Notes: a model not told the origin generated them from the letters alone. Positions 1 through 7,599 are shown, numbered from the stretch's first letter. The stretch: 64,000 nucleotides of DNA from Nibrella saemangeumensis (GCF_039541915.1 NZ_BAABHD010000030.1:186001-250000); one strand, 5' to 3'. Made by a program: numbers and translations.

Positions 1-330
1 CAGCAGGAGCGGGAAGTAGACATAGCTTCGGTAATCCCGTGATACGGCGACATGCACATGCATATCCCAGAGACCGGGAATCAGATATTTCCCTTTTGCC
101 GGTATCACTTGTGCCTGTTTGGGAATGCGTACTTTTCTACTCTTATCCAGAGCCGAGATGCGGTTACCAGAGATAAGTACCGTCATATCGGGTTTCAACT
201 CCCCACTGATTACATCAACCACTGTAACATTAGTAAAAGCAACGGTATTCCCGATAGGCTCCTGATTAGGACTTTGTGCTAAACTGATGAGGCAACAAGC
301 TAATAAGACAAACAGAAAACAGCGTATCAT
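1..330 (-). CDS. Exported amidohydrolase family protein, N-terminal part (cut by window edge)
   Basis: The reading frame starts with ATG at 330 and runs open off the left edge (110 residues seen). Residues 1 to about 19 form a signal peptide (hydrophobic FLFVLLACCLISLA, then Q). The following region reads as the N-terminal beta-sandwich of imidazolonepropionase/prolidase-like amidohydrolases: FTNVTVVDVISGELKPDM, then a strand rich in glycine and basic residues, then the signature GLWDMHVH, whose two histidines bind metal in this superfamily. The enzyme would hydrolyse an amide or cyclic imide in the periplasm; the substrate cannot be told because most of the barrel lies outside. No partner gene is visible on this side. 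The family call is firm, the specificity open. Confidence 0.85.
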   Translation of the reverse strand, partial: MIRCFLFVLLACCLISLAQSPNQEPIGNTVAFTNVTVVDVISGELKPDMTVLISGNRISALDKSRKVRIPKQAQVIPAKGKYLIPGLWDMHVHVAVSRDYRSYVYFPLLL

Positions 331-543
331 CAACGGGTAAGGCTAAGTAAAGAAGTGGAATATAAGAATATATAACCGGTAGGTTACAATACTTTTGAGC
401 GAACGGTAAGGGGGGCAGGACTAATAATCAGCAAGTAAACAGTCTGAGGCTTTTCACCACCTTTTAACCTGCTGTACTCCGTTTTTAACCCGCTTTCAAT
501 TTAGGGTTTAGTAAGGGGCTATACCTTTGTAGTGTTCAATATG

Positions 544-656
544 CGAGACTAATTGAACAAAGGGTTTTCCGGCCCCACCGTACAAGCATAGATATAGTTT
601 TCATAACGTTGAGTAGACCAGACAGCCCGTATCTCTGATATAGGGCTTGTTTATTT
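544..656 (+). ncRNA. Candidate small RNA, copy 1 (possible 6S-Flavo-type RNA)
   Basis: A -7 promoter element TACCTTTG lies at 532-539. It is followed by a perfect 8-bp stem TGTTCAAT/ATTGAACA, a stretch (587-629) nearly identical to one on the minus strand near 19.2 kb, and a hairpin (AGCCC at 624-628 pairing with GGGCT at 642-646) followed by T-rich sequence, so it ends like an intrinsic terminator. The same order of promoter, variable middle, conserved core and terminator occurs at copy 2, while neither interval has a long reading frame. That pattern indicates a transcribed RNA. Length (about 110 nt) fits the 6S-Flavo family of Bacteroidota, but this name is a guess from size and layout; no covariance search was possible. 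Confidence 0.55.
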
Positions 657-740
657 TATACCGGTAATGGCGTTGTGATGTAGTCAGACAGGAGAAGGTT
701 GCAATCAGCGTATCTTAAGAGCTGGTACTTGACTTGATAG

Positions 741-758
741 CAGGTATTGACCGGAACG
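741..758 (+). repeat. Dispersed 18-bp repeat, diverged copy
   Basis: This site reads CAGGTATTGACCGGAACG, a variant of the 18-bp unit found exactly twice more at 1212-1229 and 1783-1800. All three are in the same orientation in non-coding DNA. The whole stretch 657-1313 has no convincing gene; a 62-codon frame on the minus strand at 786-974 shows no protein-like features. Confidence 0.5.
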
Positions 759-974
759 AACTTCTTCCTTAATCTGCCTCCCTGTTTAGCTCACTCCTGG
801 TATATACAAGAGGGAATCTCCAGAGTTGAGCCGATAATCTGCTTGTTCGTGATTTAGTCCGGTAAACAGAGCAGAAGAGCGGGTGTTGTCGAATCGGCAA
901 ATAAGTACCCGGTATCCTGCTATTTGGCGGATTATAAACGTAATGCACCGGAAATAGACTGATGCCAGGAGCAT

Positions 975-1008
975 AAAAAAACGGCCACTAAGCAGCAGCC
1001 GGTTTTTA
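975..1008. terminator. Weak bidirectional terminator-like hairpin
   Basis: An A-run (975-981) leads into ACGGC, a 12-nt loop and GCCGGT, then a T-run (1003-1007). The stem is short with one bulge. It could end minus-strand transcripts coming from the membrane protein gene at 1314-1679. Confidence 0.35.
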
Positions 1009-1211
1009 CTTCGTTCTGTTAAATATTATGGTGCTACAAAGAGCTATAGGGAATAACCGAAATAATCATTAGATGTCTGAAAAACTGAGCAAGTAGCAGC
1101 AAACAAGTGTAGGGTGCCGGAAAGGGTAATAGCCACATCCGGTAATGAGCTGATTTCGCCGGAATGCGGGTGGATACTGCGGAGTTGGTAAGAGCGGTAG
1201 GGCAGCTTCAA

Positions 1212-1229
1212 GCAGTATTAACCGGAACG
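1212..1229 (+). repeat. Dispersed 18-bp repeat GCAGTATTAACCGGAACG, copy A
   Basis: Identical to 1783-1800 over all 18 bases and similar to 741-758. The spacing (571 bp) brackets the membrane protein gene at 1314-1679, so it may mark a duplication, a small mobile cassette or a regulator site. Confidence 0.6.
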
Positions 1230-1313
1230 TCGTATACATCCTACAGGTTATTCTGAAAAGTGCCTACCCTGCCTTCTCTGTACTTGTTACTACGCTGAAG
1301 CGGGTGTATAAAA

Positions 1314-1679
1314 TTAGAAGAAGAGAATACCTATAGCATTGAAGACGATAACACAGATACAAACCACTACCCCCAGGATGATTCCTCGTGTGGCTTGATG
1401 GAGGGCTACACTACCCGGCTCTACCGACCTCTTTGCTATCAGACCGGCAGCAATAGCTATAATACCCACAACTTCTGCCATAATCTCGCTAATCACGACG
1501 AATGACCAGACCGCTTCTGTTTCTTGTCCCATTAGCCGGAAGGGAATCCAGACATACGAAAGTGCCCATAGCGGAATACCGACGATGCCGCTTATAAAGG
1601 CCGTTTTTGCCAGCCGATGCCCAAGCGATTTATTCTGTAGTGCTACCATCGCTCCAGTTATAAAGAATGAGAACAGCAC
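1314..1679 (-). CDS. Small integral membrane protein, unknown function
   Basis: The 121-residue product has four likely membrane segments: residues 1-14, about 27-48, about 60-82 (mixed with polar SEIMAEVV) and about 96-120. The layout resembles small four-helix inner-membrane proteins of Bacteroidota, but I do not recognise a family. The strongly hydrophobic, regularly spaced segments argue for a real gene. The first 18-bp repeat copy lies upstream at 1783-1800, and no other gene is close enough for an operon. Start at ATG 1679 is the only good choice. Confidence 0.55.
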   Translation of the reverse strand: MLFSFFITGAMVALQNKSLGHRLAKTAFISGIVGIPLWALSYVWIPFRLMGQETEAVWSFVVISEIMAEVVGIIAIAAGLIAKRSVEPGSVALHQATRGIILGVVVCICVIVFNAIGILFF

Positions 1680-1782
1680 TTAGGCCATTCCTGAAGTCAA
1701 GCTACATCGAAGCCGATGAAGACACACTGTGGACTTAGTATCCGGTAAGAACCTTGTGTAAAAGGGTGTATGCTGTAGGGAT

Positions 1783-1800
1783 GCAGTATTAACCGGAACG
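1783..1800 (+). repeat. Dispersed 18-bp repeat GCAGTATTAACCGGAACG, copy B
   Basis: Perfect copy of 1212-1229, in the same orientation, about 100 bp upstream of the start of the membrane protein gene that reads leftwards from 1679. Confidence 0.6.
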
Positions 1801-1930
1801 AGCTACCGCCCTTAACTATATAGTATTAATATTATCAAAAACCTTTGTTATGTCTTTGTGGACTGACTCAGAGGTTTAAGTGTAAATGAAGGCTACTTAA
1901 GGAGTGCCGGTACACAGATTATTTTTATTA

Positions 1931-2770
1931 TTAACTATTAACTTCTTTACTTTCTTGACTTGATTCAGTATTTAACTTTTTCGTTAAAAATTTAAACATA
2001 TTTGAAGCCCCCTCAAAAGAAGCCCAAATACTTGTTATAGACACAAAAGCCGACCAAATTTTAGCAAGAGAAGGCGCTGCTCCTATCGATATAAAAACGT
2101 TAGAAAGCCTCGTTATGCAAGTTGAAAACTTGCAGATACTTATACCAACGTTAGTACCAAATACGAATTGTTTAATTTGCAAAAGTATCTGTTTGTAGCT
2201 TGGAAAGAAAAACCAAAGAATAAAAATTAAAACAGAAATGTAAATAAAAATATGATAATTAATATTGCTAAACGGGGACTTGAATGAAGTTATATTTTTT
2301 TTATTAAAGCCTTTTTTAAAAACATGAATAATGAATAAGATACCTAAATAACCCCAATCAATAATTAAAAGAATACCGATAAAATAAAGAAAAAAAGAAA
2401 AAAAATATATATAAAAAAGCAGCAGATAACCTGCGCCAATATCCATCAATATTATTGTATATTCAGTTTTTTTTGTAACAGGATTAGAGATTTTGCTTGT
2501 ATCAATAAAGATGTTTTTTATCGGTTGATTATACTTACAAAAATAATAAAAGCAAACTACTGTAATTATTACTCCAAGTAAATATCTCACCCATACAGGA
2601 ATATCTTTAAATAGCTTTTTATTATCTTCTGTTTCTGGAGAAATAAGGGAGCTTAGGGCTGCTAAAACCAGTCCTAGCGATAAATCATTTTCCACGTAAG
2701 TCACTCCTACTGCATATACATATAGTAATATTGCAATGCCCCAGAGTATAATTTTATACATATCTAGCAA
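1931..2770 (-). CDS. AT-rich polytopic membrane protein, unknown function
   Basis: This 279-residue protein has about five membrane segments: residues 5-26, 60-78, 105-140 (two helices rich in F/Y/I) and about 168-190, followed by a more polar C-terminal third ending in a charged tail. No conserved motif is recognised. Base composition is far more AT-rich than the flanking genes, a sign of foreign origin. It lies at the left end of the island-like block, next to the nuclease gene and on the same strand, 130 bp downstream of that gene's stop. Small multi-helix membrane proteins are common effectors in defence loci, but nothing in this one shows such a role. Confidence 0.6.
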   Translation of the reverse strand: MLDMYKIILWGIAILLYVYAVGVTYVENDLSLGLVLAALSSLISPETEDNKKLFKDIPVWVRYLLGVIITVVCFYYFCKYNQPIKNIFIDTSKISNPVTKKTEYTIILMDIGAGYLLLFYIYFFSFFLYFIGILLIIDWGYLGILFIIHVFKKGFNKKNITSFKSPFSNINYHIFIYISVLIFILWFFFPSYKQILLQIKQFVFGTNVGISICKFSTCITRLSNVFISIGAAPSLAKIWSAFVSITSIWASFEGASNMFKFLTKKLNTESSQESKEVNS

Positions 2771-2900
2771 AGCGAAAAATGCAACAACGCATACCTTCGC
2801 TAGCTATTTTCGAAAAAATAATATCAAAAGTAAAGTAGGTATCCCTGCTATTTATCGATTGGTTAGAGAATACAATAATGGATTTGGATACTACTGTACT

Positions 2901-3758
2901 CTAAATAGTAATTTTGTCTACTCCTACTTCAATAACCTGCTGCACACTCTCCGGCAGGTTCGACAATAAGTTGTACCCCGTACGCTTCTCTACCTCATCT
3001 ACGCTTATTCGGTAATTCACCCATGGTTGTTCCCCTACTGCATTGGTATTCGGCATCCAGACCGCTATAACTCTTGTCTGTGCGTTTATCCGCTGCACAT
3101 CGTTACTTCCGACCGGTAGCACGACAATGACCTTCCACAGGGCATTAGGCACCGTTACTTTACCGCCAGCTAGTGCATCAGCCTTCCCGTTATCTCCTTC
3201 GCCTCCTTTGCCCGATGTTCCGGCAATAATATACAATTCATTCCCTTGTTCCACCAGTTTACGGCTGTATTCTTCCAGTAATCGCCAACTCTCCCGGTTA
3301 TGCTTAGGAGCCTGCGGTACGATGTTGGTTAGAATGAAGGTTGATTGGTTCTCCGCATCTGTAGCATCTCTATCATCCGATGGACAAAGATGTCCCCTGT
3401 CGTAGCCGGTATTGGTGTAGTCAGCATGTCGCACCTGGTACCAGCCGGAAGGTAGTGTTTGGTCGGGAATGAAGTTTCCACTATACCGGGATGCACTACC
3501 CTTCCATGCCGAAGATAGATGCCATGAACACCAATTCGCAATTCCCCTATCTAGATTATACGATAACGTATAGGTTGGTCGGGTAATCAGGTATTTGTCA
3601 GGACTGCCGGTATTAGCTCCATCCGGATTGCCCATAGCCAGATTATCGTCACGGGTAGGAGTAGTATTCTGGGGCTCTGGTTGGGAGTCTCTTTTACAAT
3701 TCGTAAGAGTAATGGAAACACTTAAGAGTAGCAGTATCAGGTAACGGAGGCGGTTCAT
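2901..3758 (-). CDS. DNA/RNA non-specific endonuclease (NucA/NUC1 family) lipoprotein
   Basis: The protein has a lipoprotein signal (lipobox LTNC, Cys21), a Pro/Asp-rich linker to about residue 55, and a beta-beta-alpha-metal nuclease domain. The signature DRGH is at 120-123, where His123 is the expected general base, and the metal-binding Asn lies in TNIVPQ (Asn145), followed by the downstream helix NRESWRLLEEY. In this family the enzyme cuts single- and double-stranded DNA and RNA without sequence preference. As a lipoprotein it should sit on the outer or periplasmic membrane face, so it may scavenge nucleic acid or attack incoming or neighbouring DNA. A broken second copy lies at 16283-16590, at the other end of the island. 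HIT and HNH genes lie upstream on the same strand (82-bp gap). Confidence 0.9.
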   Translation of the reverse strand: MNRLRYLILLLLSVSITLTNCKRDSQPEPQNTTPTRDDNLAMGNPDGANTGSPDKYLITRPTYTLSYNLDRGIANWCSWHLSSAWKGSASRYSGNFIPDQTLPSGWYQVRHADYTNTGYDRGHLCPSDDRDATDAENQSTFILTNIVPQAPKHNRESWRLLEEYSRKLVEQGNELYIIAGTSGKGGEGDNGKADALAGGKVTVPNALWKVIVVLPVGSNDVQRINAQTRVIAVWMPNTNAVGEQPWVNYRISVDEVEKRTGYNLLSNLPESVQQVIEVGVDKITI

Positions 3759-3839
3759 AGATTAAAGCTTTTGCTTCTTGAACGCAGATTTAGCTGCTAG
3801 GTTTGAAGCATGTTGACATCTTACAACAAAGCGGTTTCG

Positions 3840-4217
3840 CTATTCATCGGCAGAATAATACCCCCTGCGTGTGATACAGTGCCTTATACCTCCTCTGGGG
3901 TCTTCCATGTCTCCGGTGTATCTGGGTATCAGATGACAATGAAAGTGCATGACCGTTTGACCAGCCGCTTCGCCACAATTCATACCTATATTATAGCCGT
4001 CAGGGGAGTACTCCTTTTCTATGAGGGCTTTTCCAAGGTCAATTACTTTGGCCATATGCTGTTTCTCCTCGTCATCCAAGGCAAAGAAATCGATGCGGGA
4101 CTTAACCGAGATGATTATCACATGTCCTGGTGATACAGGATATTTATCCTTTATTATATAAAACAGCTCGTCCCGGTACAAAACCGAACTTTCAGGTACT
4201 GAATCAAATACGCTCAT
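3840..4217 (-). CDS. HIT family hydrolase (HINT/Fhit-like), partner of HNH gene
   Basis: A 125-residue single-domain histidine-triad protein. The triad H-F-H-C-H is at residues 91-95 in MHFHCHLIPRY, and the N-terminal nucleotide-binding strand PVSPGHVIIIS is also typical. HIT proteins hydrolyse or transfer nucleotidyl groups on phosphoramidates, dinucleoside polyphosphates or adenylated ends of nucleic acid. The gene starts only 2 bp after the stop codon of the HNH nuclease gene, so the two are almost surely co-transcribed and translationally coupled. The pairing suggests a nucleotide or end-processing job tied to DNA cleavage, or turnover of a nucleotide signal; that is inference. A housekeeping HIT protein would not normally sit in such a couple. 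Confidence 0.92.
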   Translation of the reverse strand: MSVFDSVPESSVLYRDELFYIIKDKYPVSPGHVIIISVKSRIDFFALDDEEKQHMAKVIDLGKALIEKEYSPDGYNIGMNCGEAAGQTVMHFHCHLIPRYTGDMEDPRGGIRHCITRRGYYSADE

Positions 4218-4219
4218 GC

Positions 4220-5239
4220 CTAGAAGGTAGCCGGAAACTCAATGGATGGCTTCCATGTATGGATGGAACTGTCTACTGCAATTCGATACTGCTTCCTAAG
4301 GAATTCTTCGCGTTCTTTTGGAGTCTTCCCGGTCTGGTTTATGATGGTTTCGCCCAAAGGATGCTTACTATCAATAAAGAACTCATTGCGCTTGTAAAGC
4401 CGGTGGAGGTACTTTATTTCCGGTACCCTTGCGCTTTTCTGTCGATTTATGGATTTATCGGCTAGGACTAGATTCCAGACTCCATTAATGTTTGCTTGCT
4501 CATGAAGTCTCTTATTGGCATGTGGCAGGAAGTGGTCTACATCGCACAGTCGGTCAGAACTCGTCACTACCGATATATCCTGAAAGCTATAAAAACATTT
4601 ACCTTTCTGGTAGCCGTTTAATGAGTCACGTACCGAGGTAATATCTTTTCGTCGCATGAAATTGCTCTCAAGGAAAAACAGCCCCTTATCTTCGTCATAT
4701 TGTACCTCAAGCAAGTTAGGATTTATGTTCAGGTTCCAAGCTGTCTCCACCAACTTCCAGCGTGCTTCGGTTTCCTGGTCGAAGTTCTGGAAGTGAAATG
4801 ACTCCTTAAGACTCAGCAGATTGTCGGTAAGTACAAGCTCCTTTTTACGGTGCGCATAGTTCTTCTCATAAAAGGGCTTGGGTATGATGCCACTGTTTAC
4901 AACCTGAAAGGCATCGACCACATTGACAAATCCAATCTTCTCTGTTACAGCTAATAGTTCATCCTTGGGTACCTTACTGTTCATGAAGGCTCTGCACATA
5001 TCTAAGAAACTGCTTGAGCCAGAATTGCCCTGCTTATCGTTTGCCCGAAGGTGTTCTATAATATGCTGGGAAAATGGCTCAGCCAGGTCTCTTAAGCTGA
5101 CAGTGGTCCTTTCCTGTTCAATCAGTTCTAACAAAGACTTTGCAAAAGCAAACTTATACGTAGCGGAGTTCTTACCAAACAGGATAATTGCCCGCCATTG
5201 AGATTCGAGGGAAGTGTCTGTAATGTGAAAGTCAGTCAT
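4220..5239 (-). CDS. HNH endonuclease domain protein (HNH-HIT operon)
   Basis: The 339-residue product has an alpha-helical N-terminal half without a recognised domain (residues 1-200) and a C-terminal HNH fold. The core is CDVDHFLPH (Asp235-His236), GVWNLVL (Asn256) and SINRQK (Asn265-Arg-Gln-Lys), which gives the first His, middle Asn and metal-binding parts of the site. Many relatives carry a zinc CxxC before the core; here KCFYSF has only one Cys (215), so the zinc knuckle may be lost or altered. The N-terminal region may sense a trigger or bind a partner. It is the first gene of a two-gene operon with HIT, preceded by a tandem 15-bp repeat. Position between a type III RM system and a secreted nuclease points to a defence role. 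Confidence 0.85.
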   Translation of the reverse strand: MTDFHITDTSLESQWRAIILFGKNSATYKFAFAKSLLELIEQERTTVSLRDLAEPFSQHIIEHLRANDKQGNSGSSSFLDMCRAFMNSKVPKDELLAVTEKIGFVNVVDAFQVVNSGIIPKPFYEKNYAHRKKELVLTDNLLSLKESFHFQNFDQETEARWKLVETAWNLNINPNLLEVQYDEDKGLFFLESNFMRRKDITSVRDSLNGYQKGKCFYSFQDISVVTSSDRLCDVDHFLPHANKRLHEQANINGVWNLVLADKSINRQKSARVPEIKYLHRLYKRNEFFIDSKHPLGETIINQTGKTPKEREEFLRKQYRIAVDSSIHTWKPSIEFPATF

Positions 5240-5262
5240 GAGTTAAATGGCCTATCATGTAC

Positions 5263-5292
5263 AAGTTAATCAATATCAAGTTAATCAATATG
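5263..5292 (-). promoter_or_regulatory. Tandem 15-bp repeat upstream of HNH-HIT operon
   Basis: Two direct copies (14 of 15 bases identical) of the unit ATATTGATTAACTTG, as read on the minus strand, lie back to back and end 24 bp before the HNH start codon. Position right at the promoter suggests a repressor or activator site for the operon, possibly autoregulation. Confidence 0.45.
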
Positions 5293-5398
5293 CAACAGAA
5301 GATGGCCACACTATAAGAGACGGTTAGCAGCTCAGGGCTTTGACCGCATGTGGCGGCTACGACAGGAATGGTTGTCGCCATGCTACACGACCCGATGG

Positions 5399-5457
5399 GG
5401 TGACCTAATGGTGACCAGGTGACCTGAAGTCAGGTACTCATAAGGACCCCGGTGACC
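5399..5457 (+). repeat. Cluster of four GGTGACC repeats (iteron-like)
   Basis: GGTGACC occurs in direct orientation at 5399-5405, 5410-5416, 5418-5424 and 5451-5457. The stretch 5293-5884 has no gene. It also holds an imperfect hairpin around 5350-5390, a very AT-rich section at about 5540-5680, and another hairpin at 5771-5805 (GGCTCAGGAAG against CTTTCTGAGACC). Short direct repeats next to AT-rich DNA are the layout of some plasmid origins, but the repeats are few and short. Confidence 0.35.
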
Positions 5458-5884
5458 GACTGGCTCACGTTCTGAAAACCGGCTACTTTGGGTAACCAGC
5501 AAGGCTGAAGTTTCTCCGGTTTCTGGCATAAGGGCTCTTTATTCCTTTTCGGTTTTTCCAAATTTTATTCTATTAATGCTTATATGTGACTACTAAAAAG
5601 TTTTCATGGATAATGTTACATTCTGTTCACGCAGTAATATATAAATCTGTTTGTTCAGTCAGCAGATAGGTTGCCTTTTGTAGTAAAAGAGAAGCAGGAC
5701 CAGATGCACACGTGTTACTTCTCTCTAGAAATTCTCCAGAAATTCTGCCTTATTGTCGACGCGATACAAAGGCTCAGGAAGGGCTTTTTTAAGCTTTCTG
5801 AGACCTTTCTCTTCTCTGTATGAATGCCTTGCTTTTCGCTCTAAGAGGAGGGCTTAAACGGAAGATTATCCGTTCGTCTATAAT

Positions 5885-7438
5885 TCATTCAGATGCCCAC
5901 GCTTCCACCTTCAGGTTTGGTTTGACGCCAGTGGCTTTTTCTATTTCCTCCATCATTATCTTCTCCACAAAGTGTTCATTACCAACCGTAGTACAGATGG
6001 AATCATGGATGGTAATAATAGGAATAGTAGGATGTTCTTTAGCGATGCGTTTGGCAACGCGCTTGAGGAATATTATCGACTCCACGTTTTGGAGTAAAAG
6101 GGCCAGTGTACTGTGTTTTTCCTCTTTTATTATTCTGAACAGCTCATATACGGAGGGGAATAACTCTTTGAATCGCTGCTTGTTTGCGTAGAGGTAACTT
6201 TCGTGTCTATCACCCGTCATAGCATCTGACGCGTACATGGCCGTAAGTACTACCCTCTTAACTTTGTTCCTGTCCAGGGGTTTGTTTACCCCATCGGTTG
6301 TATCTGTGAGTTGGTTCTGCATATACTCATATAGTGTACCCCCCTCTACTTCTCGTTGGAACACTCCGTAATCCTCTGTATCAAATTTTAAATATACCCC
6401 TCCATTAACCTTCTCTTTATCAGAAGGTTGTCTTCTTTTTCCTGGCATAGGGTGTATAAACTGGTATGTATGTGTATTGGTAATATAGTTGTTACTGTGG
6501 ATACGTCTTGTCTTGGTTCTACTGATGTATTCGTCTAAGTACTTAAGTACTCTATCTTTCCTCACCTCCATATTCTCTCTGTTTACCTTGTTCAGTTCTT
6601 GTACGTTTAGTAATTGATGGTTGTTAACTGTTTTGTTCATATAGAAATTCTTTCTGAATAGTAGTAGGGACAGATACGGTTGTGAACATGATAAGTCAAC
6701 CGCTGTTATTTTCTCTCCTCTGTACGATATGAACTTCCGTAACGCCTTGAGACAGTTCGTTAGTGGTGTATGTAACCGTCCTGCCTTTTCGTCTACCTTC
6801 ACCGGCCATTGCTTGTCTGCTATTCTTTCTATCATGTACTCATACACATGATATTTACGTTCTATCTTTTCTCTGCGTTTCTCAGATATTGGCCTTCCAT
6901 CCCTCGGTGATAAGTTACGTTTCTTCCATTCCTTTATATACTTGGTTGCTGCTTTAACATCAATCTGGATTCCATCCAGCCATTTCACTATGTACGGGTA
7001 TTGTTGCTTAGCTGATAACTCGTATCCCCTTCTACTATCCTCTATCTTGCGTATCAGTTTCCTGTCGGTTATCTCGTCGACCCGTATACCGTGTCGGTAC
7101 CTCTGGGTCAATCTGTATGACATGGAATGTTCTCCTGTTCTATAGCTCGGGTTAATTTTAATGACATGATGATGTTCCAGATATTTCATATGTAAGTTGT
7201 ATTTTCTGTTCATTTTCTGAAGTATATCTGCATTCAGGTTGACGTATGGATTGCTTCCCTGACTGGCTGTCTTCCGGTCCCATATAGGTCGTTCCCATAT
7301 CTGGTGGATGATATACTTGAGAAACTCAACATTGCATTTGAAGTCAGGTGGTGACTGCGCTATCAATCTGTTTAGGTCGAGGTTATCCGGTATCCTGACT
7401 GGTAATTTGTCTGGGTATGGTTGTCTTACTTTTACCAT
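5885..7438 (-). CDS. Stand-alone divergent family A / T7-RNA-polymerase-like polymerase, function unknown
   Basis: Start chosen at ATG 7438 (517 residues). An in-frame start at 7528 would add 30 AT-rich residues that overlap two palindromes. Counting from 7438, motif A is VDLSCSQPY (Asp248), close to the DGSCSG of T7 RNA polymerase. Motif B is KRVVLTAMYAS (about 394-404), which matches the K-R-x-V-x-T-x-x-Y-x-S pattern of single-subunit RNA polymerases. Motif C is ITIHDSICT (Asp479), the HDS form. A conserved helix LALLLQNVES lies between B and C. The N-terminal 220 residues are basic and unassigned; no exonuclease domain is seen. Family A polymerase-like proteins of this shape occur on Bacteroidota mobile elements with no assigned function. 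It could copy a template, act as a primase or terminal transferase, or transcribe a target. The fold call is fairly sure, the activity open. Confidence 0.7.
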   Translation of the reverse strand: MVKVRQPYPDKLPVRIPDNLDLNRLIAQSPPDFKCNVEFLKYIIHQIWERPIWDRKTASQGSNPYVNLNADILQKMNRKYNLHMKYLEHHHVIKINPSYRTGEHSMSYRLTQRYRHGIRVDEITDRKLIRKIEDSRRGYELSAKQQYPYIVKWLDGIQIDVKAATKYIKEWKKRNLSPRDGRPISEKRREKIERKYHVYEYMIERIADKQWPVKVDEKAGRLHTPLTNCLKALRKFISYRGEKITAVDLSCSQPYLSLLLFRKNFYMNKTVNNHQLLNVQELNKVNRENMEVRKDRVLKYLDEYISRTKTRRIHSNNYITNTHTYQFIHPMPGKRRQPSDKEKVNGGVYLKFDTEDYGVFQREVEGGTLYEYMQNQLTDTTDGVNKPLDRNKVKRVVLTAMYASDAMTGDRHESYLYANKQRFKELFPSVYELFRIIKEEKHSTLALLLQNVESIIFLKRVAKRIAKEHPTIPIITIHDSICTTVGNEHFVEKIMMEEIEKATGVKPNLKVEAWASE

Positions 7439-7499
7439 TGTATACAGTAGTTTATTTATACAATATAAAATTTTACAAATAGGTTCCATGGGGAAATAT

Positions 7500-7517
7500 T
7501 GTACCGATTTTAGTACA
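7500..7517. promoter_or_regulatory. Palindromic operator-like site 1 (TGTAC-N8-GTACA)
   Basis: The site reads TGTACCGATTTTAGTACA. It is an inverted repeat of TGTAC with an 8-bp spacer. It lies 62 bp upstream of the preferred start of the polymerase-like gene and is nearly the reverse complement of site 2. Confidence 0.55.
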
Positions 7518-7540
7518 GAAAAATACAATTATCAGAACAA

Positions 7541-7558
7541 TGTACTATTTTCGGTACA
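7541..7558. promoter_or_regulatory. Palindromic operator-like site 2 (TGTAC-N8-GTACA)
   Basis: The site reads TGTACTATTTTCGGTACA. On the other strand it matches site 1 at 16 of 18 positions. The centres are 41 bp apart, close to four helical turns, which would place two bound dimers on the same DNA face and allow cooperative control of the polymerase-like gene. Confidence 0.55.
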
Positions 7559-7599
7559 GATTGTTATAGGTGAGCCTATGCACTCTGAAGGTTATTTGG

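Noticed and set aside
786..974. Minus-strand open frame of 62 codons
   Set aside because: No coding signs, in a repeat-bearing gene-poor stretch.
5885..7438. Reverse transcriptase (DRT or retron type) for the polymerase-like gene
   Set aside because: No YxDD box; the catalytic motif is HDS with a family A-type motif A and B.
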